DNA of 64,000 nt from Catonia carolina (taxonomy: Eukaryota > Arthropoda > Insecta > Hemiptera > Achilidae), in the NCBI GenBank assembly GCA_035578175.1, contig JAQMRL010000011.1:6831501-6895500 (forward strand), given 5' to 3'. Below the pieces are notes generated by a model. It worked only from the letters and a program-made list of their open reading frames with translations, made no database searches and was not told where the DNA came from. Each line of letters starts with the position of its first letter. Position 1 is the first letter of the stretch. A program made the position numbers and the translations under genes. Of this stretch, positions 45,176 to 55,964 are shown in pieces.

Positions 45176-46015
45176 CAGTGATTCTCAACCTTTTTTGCTC
45201 CGCGACCTCCAAATATTAAAAAGTAAATGAAATGAATATTTCACGACCCCCCCCCCCCTCGATAATAATAGTAAGCCTTCTTGTTATTAATAATTGAATT
45301 TTGTTGAGTTCACTTCGGATTATATTGAGGAAAACTTGAATGAACAAGGCACTATTATTCAACACAGTTTGGGTTGCATGACGATGCATTTGCGTGAGCT
45401 AAAAACTCAGTTGACAGAGTATTTCCCAGAAGATAAAAATGATTTCTTAAATAGATGGGTATTGAATCCGTTTAGTGAATACGTTGTTGCTGCAGCTAAG
45501 TTACCAGTTGAGATTCACGACCGACTCATCGAAATGTCTGCCGACAAATCGCTACAACTGCTATTTGCATCTGAAGATTTAAATATGTTTTGGCTTGCAC
45601 GACGACATGAATATGGAAATTTAGTCACAGAATTGAAAATACTAATACCTTTTTCCACGTCTTATCTGTGTGATCTCGGGGTTTTCCTATATGGTTGCTC
45701 TAAAAACTAAATTAAGGAATCGTGTGTTATCACTCGAGAACAATTTACTTTTATATTTTTCTAACGAAGATCCACGTATGAAGAAAATTTTAATTGAAAA
45801 ACTAATGCAACCATCACATTAAAATTAATTAATGATTAATTTCTTTTCTTTACAAATAAGTGTACTTATTGCTTGTAAAATTGTTATAAGTAAGTTTATA
45901 ATAAATGATTTTTTTCTCATAAAATGATTAAATAATTTTATTATTGTTTCGCGACCCCCATATAATATCACCGCGACCCTCATGGGGGTCGCGAACCCCA
46001 GGTTAAGAATTATTG
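45176..46015 (+). mobile_element. hAT transposon, internally deleted, nested in SINE-A
   Basis: Ends read CAGTGATTCTCAACC and, reverse-complemented, CAATAATTCTTAACC. Both are followed by a GCGACC-rich subterminal segment. The target duplication is 8 bp, CTCTAGAT/CTCTAGAG (45168-45175, 46016-46023), with one mismatch. The 8-bp duplication and the CAGTG-TTCTCAACC end are hallmarks of hAT. A poly-C run (45247-45258) lies near the left end. Confidence 0.9.
45294..45822 (+). pseudogene. hAT transposase C-terminal region, one frameshift
   Basis: The open segment (138 codons, to 45710) has GCMTMHLRELKTQLTEYFPE and FLNRWVLNPFSEYVVAAAKL, then a region ending FWLARRHEYGNLVTELKILI and PFSTSYLCDLG. This last part is the start of the hAT dimerisation domain, of the Charlie/ZBED type. 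A frame change at about 45685 moves to FSYMVALKTKLRNRVLSLEN, then EDPRMKKILIEKLMQPSH and a stop at 45820-45822. The BED finger, first catalytic residues and most of the RNase-H core are absent. In hAT enzymes this end mediates multimerisation, so the fragment alone cannot transpose. Confidence 0.85.
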
Positions 46016-46064
46016 CTCTAGAGTTTTAAACCAGCCTTTGGACTGCTAAACAACAGTAATTATT

Positions 46065-47000
46065 GGGTAATACTAAAAACCTTTCTAAAGTTGGTTAGGA
46101 AAAACTTTGTCTGAAATTTTTGGTCAATTTTTTATTTCAGGTGTATTGAAAAGGGAGCAACAAAATAACAATTCAAAAAAATAATAATATAGAACTCTTC
46201 AAATTTATAATATTATGTTTTGACATTTGGTATCGCAAGAAATGTTCCGTAATTATTGTATAATGTTTCATTCATTTCGTTTGTATTCTGCTGTAATCAA
46301 GTTCCTCTTCATTTTAATGCAAAACGGGGAAATTGTCTAAAGGTATTGTTTGTTTCCTTATGACATCATTTTGTAGTATTGTGTCATTGTACTTCTAACA
46401 AATGGGTGGAAGTACATTTAAATTATCCTTGGAATAAAATTGAATAAATTTTAATTTTCTAGCAGGTGTTTCTATTGATAAATAGATAAAATAATAATTA
46501 ATGTTCATTTTAATAAAAATAAAAATTTTATAAATAATTTCAGCGTTTATGCGAAATGAGAAACATTGTAGTGATTTTTTTGTTAGATTATTCCATTGTT
46601 AAACTGAAGATTTATGTTTCATTCCACGTTTCTGTTTTGAACCCAAAACATTCAAGTGAAATTATTTAGCCTTTGATCTGACTTCAAAAATATTTTGATG
46701 AATCTTTCTTTAATTTTTGTTCTTTTCAGAGACTTCTTGACAGAAGATCTGCGATAATATGGAAAATGTAATGGATCCTTAAGAAAATGTTAAATAATTT
46801 TTATTAAATTGTAGACAAGTAAAATAAATAAGGGGTATGATGTGTTATATTCGGGAAAGAAATTGTTTTTGAAAAAACAGAACAGTTAATCTGATTTATA
46901 TACTCGTATGATAGTTATTCAAAGTCACATCATAACGAAGCAAAAACGTAATAAATGTAGACACTGCAACAAAAAATTAACTGTACACACACATCCTTGT
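46065..47000. other. No recognised feature
   Basis: AT-rich DNA. TTTATTTCAG|GTGTAT at 46131-46146 is a weak acceptor/donor-like juxtaposition. Confidence 0.35.
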
Positions 47001-47007
47001 AAAATGT

Positions 47008-47332
47008 CCTACTGTATGAATCTAAGCTTTGTGCAGCTGCGGGATGAAGGGGACAGACGCAGTATCAGACTGCTGCTACGTCATAACACTGTACTAATCA
47101 TGTCATTGCTATTCGCTAGCCAGTAGGCTGCCTAGTGCGGTGACATACGTGGGTTTTGTTTTGACTATTCGCTGTAGACGGCGACACAGAATATATGTAG
47201 TTTAGATAGTACCCCTGACTACTACAAACATAGTACAAGTAAAACGTTACTACTACTAACACAATCACTCACAGTGGTAGTGACGTAATGCATACCTCTC
47301 AGCTGCACAAAGCTTGGGAACGGGCAGTACCT
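47008..47332. mobile_element. MITE with HindIII/PvuII-type palindromic ends
   Basis: A perfect 16-bp inverted repeat, AAGCTTTGTGCAGCTG (47024-47039) and its complement (47300-47315), extends outward imperfectly to TACTG/CAGTA. The inside is GC-richer than the flanks. No transposase. The overlapping 72-codon frame at 46908-47126 is not a gene. Family undetermined. Confidence 0.6.
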
Positions 47333-47354
47333 TAAAATTTCGCTTACCGGACAC

Positions 47355-47710
47355 TTAAGGTCTATTCCCACAACGCTAATTTACTAGCTGCTAGTACTAG
47401 CAGGATCTACTAGCGCGTTGGTGACGATTCCCACGATGCTAGTTTAGTAGCTGCTAGTACTAGCAGCTTATTAGTAACTACCAACGTTTCCAAACGTTAC
47501 CGAGCTAGTTTCTTAGCGCTAGTCAATCACGTGTCCTTTTCTCCCATACTAGCGCTAGTAAAATCAAACATGTTCAAAGTCACCAGCGCGCTAGTGAATA
47601 CTAGCACTTTAATTAAATTAGCTACTAGTTGTTCGTTGCCACAACACTGGTACTAGCTTCTGGCTGTCTACTAGCAGCTAGTAAACAAACGTCGCGGGAA
47701 TAGACCTTTA
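47355..47710. mobile_element. 350-bp MITE with TTA target duplication, CTAG-rich
   Basis: Element 47358-47707 is flanked by TTA on both sides. Its ends read AGGTCTATTCCC in both directions. The inside is packed with CTAGTA/CTAGC words. A 16-bp perfect palindrome, CTGCTAGTACTAGCAG, occurs twice (47388-47403, 47451-47466). A 3-bp TTA duplication suggests PIF/Harbinger mobilisation. Confidence 0.8.
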
Positions 47711-47793
47711 CAAAGATTGCGCAGGTAAATGACACATACTACAAAAAAACACTAAAATTACCAAATATTTAAAATCAATTGTAGAATAAAAAA

Positions 47794-48732
47794 TCTGGTG
47801 TGAAATACTCACACAACTTTCTCTTGCCAATACAAATAATGGACAAAATAACCAAATATTATAATAAAACATTATAAATAATCAACAAACATAACCTTAT
47901 TTTAATCATGAGTGAATGATGCAAAATGTAATCAACCCCAGTTTGGCTTAAAAATACGGAAAATCATTTTTTCACTCCAAATTAGGCTCTGTAGAAAAAA
48001 ATTTCTAAAGAAACGTTGTAGATCTTTTAATTTCATACAAATTTCATTATAGACTTATGTCGTAAAATGCATACTAAGGCTGAAATCTTTAAAAAATCGA
48101 TTTATTTAAAAATGCATTTGCGCGAAAAGAAACAACAGAAAATCGTTACTTAGCGCTAAACTAAGCGTTGTACAAAAAAAGTTTGAAATAAAATTTATAG
48201 GATTTTAAATTTTCTACAGCTTTTATTATTCACATTTTGCGCTAAAATGCTTAATAAAGCCGTAATTTAAAAAAAAAATTTTACGAGAGCACAGGCTTTC
48301 CAAGAATTTCAGCAGACATGGCACCTACCCTGTCTAATAGAGTATAAAAATGTAGTAAATGAGGCGATTTTTTTAAAAAATCATAGGAGTCGTTTTTTAA
48401 AAAAAATTCAAAATAAACAAACTACTATCCTACTTCAGGTTGACCGATTTTGATGAATTGTTCGTGTCGGGTCCTCTAGTGGTGTCTAAATTAAAGTTTT
48501 AAGGTTCAATTCGTACGATGTTCCGTTCTTCAAATATTTTGTTCACTTACACACACACACACACGCACGCGCGCGCACACAGAGAGAGAGAGAGAGAGCG
48601 CAATCGCTAAAAACATATTTTTTGGTTTCAGGGGGATCTAAAACCGTGTAGATCGGGTGAAAACTCGATTTCGAAAAATCGACATTAAAAGAATACTTTT
48701 CTTCCTATATATTCATATAGGCAAGAGAAAGT
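47794..48732 (+). mobile_element. HINE-B copy 7, full length
   Basis: Starts TCTGGTGTGAAATACTCACA and ends AGGCAAGAGAAAGT. The internal microsatellite here is (CA)n(CG)n(AG)n at 48547-48599. Confidence 0.85.
48547..48599. repeat. Compound (CA)(CG)(GA) microsatellite
   Basis: The expanded microsatellite of HINE-B copy 7. Confidence 0.95.
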
Positions 48733-48734
48733 AA

Positions 48735-49128
48735 AAATCGAATATAATCATTTAAGTATTGTAAACCTTTTGTATATAATCCTTTCTTATGTTATTTTTG
48801 TTATGTAATGGAGTCGCTAAAAACTAAAAATGTTGATGCGTTCATAATAAAACTGTAAAAAAGATAGTTAATTTTGAGATAACATGAGAATAAACCAAAT
48901 AAGATGCATTTTAAGTTTAATTTCTTTATCTTTTGCTGATTTTTTAATTGTTTTTCTATCTTTTTGTTTCAGGTGAGAATATTTTTGTTCAGTATTAAGT
49001 TGGAGTAAAATAATTCTAGAGAATTGCATAAAGCTGTAAGTATAAGAACTTGGATATACAGTACGTTATTTTTTTTTGAAATAAAAGAGAACTGGGTAAT
49101 ATGGAGAGACTGATTATACGGGGAATTA
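48735..49128. other. No recognised gene; CAG|GTGAGA site
   Basis: Contains TCTTTTTGTTTCAG|GTGAGA at 48959-48978, a strong 3' splice site fused to a 5' splice site; see findings. Confidence 0.35.
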
Positions 49129-49129
49129 T

Positions 49130-49336
49130 ACTGAATTTGTATAATGGAATTTATTACTACATATCAGACGAGATAACTCTGAATAGTGTCTTTTACACCC
49201 CTACTTCTTCTGTTCGTAAATGCTTCAGTTATATAATTGGCTGACCATGTGAAAAGAAACAGAACTATTTTTTATAGCCTTGGAATTCGCTGATCGTGTG
49301 AAAATAATTTAAAACTCCACCTGCCTGTTACGGGAA
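49130..49336 (-). mobile_element. SINE-A copy 10, 5' half only
   Basis: Contains TGTATAATGGAATTTATTAC, GAGATAACTCTGAATAGTG and CTGCCTGTTACGGGAAAG. The tail half is missing. Confidence 0.8.
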
Positions 49337-49339
49337 AGT

Positions 49340-50135
49340 ATAACTTTATAAACTTATAATTTACAAGAAATAAAATTTTATTGCTAACAAGCAGATCGTT
49401 CATTTTAAGAAATGCCATTTCAATATGACGTCTTACTCCTTTGCTGGATTCAGATCTGCTGTAATTCGGCTTCCTAAATACTTAAAAGATCTGTCTACAA
49501 ATGGATGTAATTTTCCGAAAACCGTACTGATTATTTTTTGTAAGTTTCTTTTTTACAAGTAAATTTATATTGAATAGCAGTGAAATATATTTTATTTCCA
49601 CAAATCTCCTTGTTCGTTAAACAATGTAAATTGATCGTACCTATTCTGTTTAAATATTTCCTAACTTCTAAATATGTGTTGTTGTTTTAGTCCTTTAACG
49701 GCAGTTGTAAGTCTAGTTTTCACTATCTTGTTTTTTATAGAATAAAAACTTGCCCAGTCTTTAAGTATAAGTAATACAGTCAGTATACCAGTAATACACT
49801 TATAAAAATAAATTTCTATTGGATTTATTGAATATCATTCCGTTTACAGTTATTATACTAATTACATAAATATGTAATTAGATATTTTTATTCAAGTACA
49901 TTTAGAGATTGGATTTATTTATTTTTATTATTTCAAGTTCATGTATCAAGTACGTGTTAGTTAAGTGTAACTGTTGCGTGATTTTGTAATATTAAATTAC
50001 TCTACTTTATATCACCGTGTTTTTGCAAGTCTTGTTTAATAATTATATATATATATATATATTGTAGTACTATAGTGCATCTGAATTCAATTGGCGGGTG
50101 AGTGTATATTATCGATCTTCAATAAATCACTTCTT
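49340..50135. other. No recognised gene; TA microsatellite
   Basis: AT-rich DNA with (TA)n at 50044-50062. Confidence 0.4.
50044..50062. repeat. (TA)n microsatellite
   Basis: A pure TA run. Confidence 0.9.
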
Positions 50136-50138
50136 TAT

Positions 50139-51165
50139 TATACCTTGTATACAGTAAGTTGGCTTCTGGGTCGCTCGGCTACCTGAGTCTGACCTTTATC
50201 ACCGGCTGTCAATCACAACCGCCCGTATCTCTTTCAATGATGAGTTACCTACCGGCATCACCACAAGGCCATTATACTTTTTTATCTTACTAATAATTTG
50301 AATTTTTTGTACATATTTGAAAAGATCATTAAAAAATATGGAAAATGACACCAAACACGGTATTATTCAGTGCTTTCGTATAGAATTGTAATTTAATTGA
50401 TTTACTGATAAATCTAATAATTTGTTTTAAATGTATTACTTTCATTACGGACAAAATATATTTTAATAATAATTTTATTTTTTTGTATAGACTATTTTTT
50501 AATTTAACAAAAAATAAACGAAATAATAAATTAAAAAAATACAAACTTTTACGTTTAATTCGGCTCATATTTATGTTGTTGGACATGAAATTGGATCTCC
50601 TCGATTATGTTTTGAAAGAAATTTCTATCCGACACAGTTCCCTATTAAATACAGGTTAAAAGAAATTTAAGGAACTAAACATTGACTAATATTTATTTCT
50701 GTATTTTTATCTTCCGTATCTTTACTTCTGTAAATCTTGTGTAAAATACTCACACGATCCTCTCTTACCAATATAATGAACAATATAACCCATATTTAAT
50801 CATGAGTAAACAATGTAAAGTCGAAAATTTAAGTTAATTTTAATCATGAGTGAATGACGAAAAATGAAAATGAATCTCTGTAGTGCTTAAAAATACGGGA
50901 AATCAATAACTAGGCTCTGTAAAGAAAAATCACGGAATAATACCGTGTTTGCTGTCATTTTCCAAATTTTTAATGATCTTTTCAAATATGTACAAAAGAA
51001 ATTTAAATTATTAGTTAGATAAAATAGTTTAATGGCCTTGTGGTGATGCCAGTAGGTGACTCATTCTTGAAAGAGCTACGGGCGGTTTTGACAGACAGCC
51101 GGTGACACAGGTCAGACTCGGGTAGCCGAGCGTCCAAGAAGCCAACTTACTGTTTACAAAGTATA
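50139..51165. mobile_element. Long inverted-repeat (foldback) element
   Basis: Arms 50139-50368 and 50935-51165 are inverted copies about 90% alike by eye. Shared words include GTAAGTTGGCTTCT, CATCACCACAAGGCCATTA and TGTACATATTTGAAAAGATC; the right arm appears reverse-complemented. Ends read TATACnTTGTAnACAG. The 566-bp spacer is AT-rich and includes a HINE-B fragment that stops exactly at the right arm. No coding potential. It could be a foldback transposon or an inverted duplication. Confidence 0.85.
50735..50931 (+). mobile_element. HINE-B fragment inside the foldback spacer
   Basis: TCTTGTGTAAAATACTCACA to GGCTCTGTAAAGAAAAATC: the first 200 bp of HINE-B, with one internal duplication around AATCATGAGT. 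Confidence 0.7.
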
Positions 51166-51169
51166 GTAA

Positions 51170-51500
51170 GTGCTAAATCTGATATGGACATATGGCCTAC
51201 AGATCTATGTCTGAACCAAAACAAGCTCACTAAATGCCATCCAAAGGTTTTAAAACAAGATGTTCAGGAATATTTTAAATGATCCATGTTATGCCCGCAA
51301 TGGTGACATCAGTAGTTAAAGAAGTGTGTTCTCGTGCTAAGAAGCACGAGGATTGTCTTCACGACACGTCAACACTGAAATATTTTAACAACTGTTGGAC
51401 ACTATGTTCTAGGGACTGAAAAAGACAATTAATTATTGTTGATTTAGTGTGTTATCAGAAAGACTAAGATTTAAAAACACCTTAGCTTTTATAAATAATA
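51170..51500. other. No recognised feature
   Basis: Mixed-composition DNA without a supported gene. Confidence 0.35.
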
Positions 51501-51504
51501 GTTA

Positions 51505-51825
51505 AGCTATTTAGAGGTTCTTAGGCGAGTGGATGAAAAAAGAAGTATATGGAAGCATATTACCAGAAGAAGGGATAGGCTAGTGGGGCATATCTTAAGA
51601 CATCCAGGTGTTGGTCTATCAATAATGGAGGGTAATATTGAGAGAGTGAATTGTAAGGGGAGGCAAAGGGTAGAATATATAAAGCAAATTACAAAAGATG
51701 TAGGGTGTTACAGGTATATATGAACAGGTAGATATGAAATGACTTGCGCAAGATAGACAGCTTGGAGAACTCCATCAAATCAGTCGAGAAACTGATGACA
51801 AAAAAGTTAAGCCATTTACAAATTA
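51505..51825 (+). mobile_element. LINE 3' fragment
   Basis: It reads EVLRRVDEKRSIWKHITRRR, then DRLVGHILRHPGVGLSIMEG, RQRVEYIKQITKDVGCYRY and a stop. The following DNA matches the 3' end of the minus-strand LINE at 53030-53735 (GACTTGCGCAAGATAGACA, CTTGGAGAACTCCATCAAAT). It is the post-palm part of an insect LINE reverse transcriptase. 5'-truncated. Confidence 0.75.
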
Positions 51826-51829
51826 CAAA

Positions 51830-52590
51830 AATAATTATGGGCTATAAAAAGTTGTAAGTATAAATTATGAATAAGATTTAAGCCATAAAATTATTTAACA
51901 AGCTTGGGGAATATATGAGGCGGAGAATAATAAAATCGCTAAATTAAAGAAAAATTGTTCGTTAGTTTTTAGTCAGTTGGTTGCAGTAAACTTAAAATAA
52001 AAAAAGCGATCGTATGTAACTGATTCCGGCTGGCTCTGTTTGTCGCATAATAATTCTATAATTCGTTAGCTCTCTTGGAGTACTTACGTGTCACTCGTTA
52101 TAAAATTAATGCTTACCATGTATTAAATATCGCTTGCTAATAGATATTTTATGGATTTATGTAATAGTTTGGCATTAGATACCCGCCTATTGATATTACG
52201 AAGACTATAGTTTTTATTTTAATTATTTTTTTAACGTTAAAATATTTAAAATTGGTTTACGCCTTGATAAATTTCACTTACGTGTTTGTACGTATTCCTA
52301 TTTTAAAGTACTGGTTGCGTCTCTGCTGGTCGCGGACTTATTGTTAGTGTCTTAGCCGTGGCGTTTAAACAGGGGTGCCGGATTTCAAAAACTGCAGCTT
52401 TTCAGAAAGAAATACTAATTATACAAGCTTACGAAAACTTAGCACCCTTTTCAGAGGGAATACATTAATACATAAGAAAGAAACATTTGATTCTCTTACC
52501 AGATATTCAGAAACACAGTATTCCAAAAATATTTATATTACCTGGTTCACAAACTGTAGCTACAATCTGGCCGTTATAAATTGATTTTAA
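51830..52590. other. No recognised feature
   Basis: AT-rich DNA. The 69-codon frame at 52375-52584 has no known motif. Confidence 0.35.
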
Positions 52591-52594
52591 CAGC

Positions 52595-52855
52595 AGATTT
52601 TTGGAGACGATGTTCCTGATTCAAATCCTAGTAAAAGTAGTTACTTTTATATAAATTTGAACACTAGACAGTGGTTACCGGTTTACTTTGATGGTTGGTA
52701 TTCAATTAACCATACTCTCTCAGCAATGGTTGACCTGGGTCTGTACAAGACAACCTCATTTTCACTTCATACACATCGTCTTCATCTCATTGTGTCATGG
52801 GGTTGCTTATTGTTCTGAATTGAACAGAATGCAACGTACACGCATAACGGATAAT
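52595..52855 (+). mobile_element. SINE-E copy 3
   Basis: Contains B-box-like TGATTCAAATCCTAGTAAA, GACAGTGGTTACCGGT, CAATTAACCATACTCTCTCA, GGGTTGCTTATTGTTCTGAA and an A/T-rich tail. The A-box region is lost. The overlapping 93-codon frame is not a gene. Confidence 0.75.
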
Positions 52856-53029
52856 TTTTTTTTAATAAATTGTCAGATGCATTGTTGCTTAACCATCGCC
52901 CGAAAATTTTTTGGCAGACGGGGTGCGGAAATGTTATACTGCCGTTTCAAAAACATCCAATATTACTGAAAAACTTATCTACAACTTTTTGAAAACAGAT
53001 CCTAAAGAAATATAGCAGTTTAGGATTAT

Positions 53030-53735
53030 TATTTCATACCTACTTTTTTGTCATCAGTATTGAGTGGTTTGACGTAGTTCTCCAAGCTGTTCCTTTTTGC
53101 GTAAGTCGTTTCATATCTACGAACCTGCAACACCCTGCATCTTTTGTAATTTGCTTTAAATATTCTAACCTTTGCCTCTCCCTTCAATTTACCCTCAATA
53201 TTACCCTCCATTATTGATGGAACAATACCTGGATGTCTTAAGATATGCCCCACTTGCCTATCCCTTCTTCTGGTAAGTTGTTTCCATATATATGTTATTC
53301 TTTCATCTACTCGTCTAAGAACCTCTAAATTACTTATTTTGTCTACCCACCTAATCTTTAACATTTTCCTATATAACCACATTTCAAAGGCTTCTATCTT
53401 CTTTTTCTACAACCCCTATCACCCACGTTTAACTCCCGTATAATGCTATACTCCAAACATAGTGTTTTAAGGAATTTTTCCTAATCTGTGAATCAGTGTT
53501 TGTAGTCAGTAAGCTGTTTTTCATTTCAAAGGCTTTTCTAGCTTGAGAAATCCAACTTTTGGTATCAGTTGTGCTTCTACGGTCTTTGGTTATTTTACTC
53601 TCTAGATAACAAAATTCCTCAACTTCGTGTATTTTTTCGTTGCCTACTTTTCAATTTCCCATCTTCTGTAAACCACTCTTACTACTACACAAGACTTTCG
53701 TTTTGTTCTTGTACCTCCTTTGCGGTAATAATGTT
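53030..53735 (-). pseudogene. LINE reverse-transcriptase C-terminal half
   Basis: The longest LINE relic. Downstream (minus strand) of a decayed stretch with YGSETWT-like remnants, the 117-codon frame (53382-53029) reads MWLYRKMLKIRWVDKISNLE, VLRRVDERITYIWKQLTRRR, then RQVGHILRHPGIVPSIMEGN. It ends in a degraded ETTYAKRNSLENYVKPLNTD. This is the standard C-terminal block of a widespread arthropod LINE group. Two further copies of the same family lie at 4255-4380 and 51505-51825. The palm with YADD is not preserved. Confidence 0.8.
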
Positions 53736-53739
53736 ATCT

Positions 53740-54088
53740 ACTAATTAGTGATATTCGAACGGGAAAGCATATTATTAATGACATTAATTATTATTTAAAA
53801 AAGGAGATTTGTAGACAAAATAATAGGCCTACCCCTTATATATACATAACTGTAAACGGCACGAGTCACTGTTTTAAAACAAAATGTTTCAATTTATTAT
53901 GCACAATCAGCTAGCACGAAATAAACAAAAAAAAAATAAATAAAAAAAATAAAATAAAAGTGCACTTCTATAATTATGATTAGTACTTATTGAGTTTTTC
54001 AGCTAGGAAAGTGCGTTTATTTAAAAAAAAGTTAGTTCAGAGGTTCTGTGTCTATTTTTTATAGTGTTATTTGTGTATAAGTTTTAGT
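53740..54088. other. No recognised feature
   Basis: AT-rich DNA with A-rich runs near 53930-53955. Confidence 0.35.
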
Positions 54089-54089
54089 G

Positions 54090-54330
54090 TTGTGTAGGTC
54101 AACAGTCGAAAGGCTGGTTTGAACCTTTAGAGGTTTTACTAAGTAAAAACGAGGAGTGAGGTCGTTTACTACTCTGCCTTCCTCACTGAGTTCCTCAAAG
54201 AGTATGCTTATCAACATACCAGGCCCTCCGGAAAGCACCTACTTTCCACCCTGCAAATGACACCGTCACTTCATTCACTACAGGGTCTGGCTGTATAGTG
54301 AAATTCATTACTCTCAGAGGAGATAACTCT
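54090..54330 (-). mobile_element. SINE-A copy 11, 3' part only
   Basis: From TGTGTAGGTCAACAG to GAGGAGATAACTCT, then homology stops 24 bp before the MITE at 54354. In sense terms its 5' third is missing. Confidence 0.85.
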
Positions 54331-54353
54331 AAACCAGTCTTTTTAAAGACCTG

Positions 54354-54629
54354 TAATGTGTCCACAGCTCGGTGGAATCTAGATCATAAACCAACCCTTT
54401 CACACACACGCGCGCGCGCAACACCCCTATAAATGCCTTAGCTGTGTTGTATTTTTTCACTAGTGTCACCAACAAGTTTGATATAAATAGATACAACTAA
54501 AATGGTATTGCACTCTAGCGCGTAGCAGGTGGTTAACAATGTAGAACGCAGGTAAGGCAGGTAAGGGGTTGCTTCGCATGTGTTGGTGTGTATAAGGGTC
54601 TAGGTGCCATCGAGCTGTGGACACATTAT
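54354..54629. mobile_element. MITE of about 275 bp, TA-flanked
   Basis: Left end TAATGTGTCCACAGCTCG; the right end reverse-complements to the same word, continuing GATGG. TA lies at both borders, so a Tc1/mariner-type origin is likely. A CA/CG microsatellite lies just inside the left end (54403-54420). No coding content. Confidence 0.75.
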
Positions 54630-54634
54630 AAACA

Positions 54635-55505
54635 TCAAATATATCTTTGTTAGGTAAATAAATTTTTATACTTTTGACTAAACTTTAAGTGAATTAATAT
54701 AGTTATATTTAAGTTCAGTTCAGATAAGTTTATAGCTATGATAATTTTTAGGTGAAATTATTATTCAAACAGGATTCATTTAAGTAAAGAAAATATAATT
54801 GAAAAATATTCCTACGCAATATGAAATTAAAATAATAAAATTTCTTTAGTAGTATGTGCGATTTAGCTTTCATATTTAAATGATTTGATTGCTTTATTAT
54901 ACAATAACATCAAAACAAAAGTAATAAATAATATTTCATTACTTTAAATTTAAATAAATAGAATATACTGCCACCTACAATATCCTTAATACCTTTGTTG
55001 TACTTCAAGTTATTTAATTTCAAGAAATTATCTGCACGAAGGTTGTTGGAGATATCACAAGAAAGTGTCATAAAGTGTATTGGTTAACGAACAATTTATG
55101 GTTCAAAGAGTACTAAATTATAAAACTTATGATGTAAGATAAAAGTCTCAGTTCCTTTCGTTTTTCATTGAAGTTAGGAATTGAGAAGCAATATGCTTCT
55201 AACATATTCGTCAGATATATAAAAGACTTTGTTCACTTCGAGCAATCTGTTGAAAAAATTGATCTTATTTGCGTTGTTTAATACCAGATTTTATTCCATA
55301 TTCCTCAAAACAATGACATTTTCTTTGGAAAATTGAATGAAGCAATTAAATAAATTTTTCCTCCCTTCATACCCCTTGTAGCTCAGTTATTTAACAGAAA
55401 TGTATAAGCTAATTGTAAAAATTTCAAAATAATTATACAAATTTTTTTTTTAATTTAAAAATGTTGTAGAAGCATTACGTAGATAAAATTTTCATAAATT
55501 TTAAA
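54635..55505. other. No recognised feature
   Basis: AT-rich DNA with no supported frame or repeat. Confidence 0.4.
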
Positions 55506-55507
55506 TT

Positions 55508-55895
55508 ATTGTTTAGGTCATGAGCCGAAAAGCTGGTTTGAACTTGTAGAGGTTTTACTAAGTAAAACGAGGAGTGAGGTGGTTTACCATGTCTTCCTCA
55601 CTGAGTGGAAAAGTACGATTAACAGCAGCCGGGCCCTCTGAAAAGGACATATTTTCCTTTCTGCAAATGACACCTTCACTTCATTTACCACAGGGTCTGG
55701 CTGTAAAATGAAATTCATTACTTTCAGAGGAGATAACTCTGATTAGTGTCTTTTACACTTCTACCTCTTTTGTTTTTAAATGATTCAGTCATTTAATTGG
55801 CTGACCGTGTGATAAGAAACAGAACTATTTATTTTAGCCCTGCAACGAACAGATTGAGTGTAATAATTTACACTCCACCTGTCTGTTATGGGCAG
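55508..55895 (-). mobile_element. SINE-A copy 12, full length
   Basis: From TGTTTAGGTCATGAGCCG to CTGTTATGGGCAG. The flanks AAATTTTAAATTATT and AAATATTAAATTAAT look like an aged target duplication. Confidence 0.85.
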
Positions 55896-55964
55896 AAATA
55901 TTAAATTAATAAAATAAATATAAATTTAAAAAGCCCTTTCATGACACGACAATTTTAAAAGAGA

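Larger units (their letters stand above)
44831..46056 (+). mobile_element. SINE-A copy 9, split by a hAT insertion
   Basis: The 5' part (44831-45175) runs from CCGGCAGGTGGAG to GTAAAACCTCTAGAT. The 3' part (46016-46056) resumes CTCTAGAGTTTTAAACCAGC and ends CTGCTAAACAACAG. The 840-bp DNA between is a hAT element. The order of events is therefore SINE first, transposon second. Confidence 0.9.

Noticed and set aside
48547..48599. Functional purine/pyrimidine switch or Z-DNA element
   Set aside because: It is the expected expanded microsatellite of HINE-B, present with other lengths in other copies.
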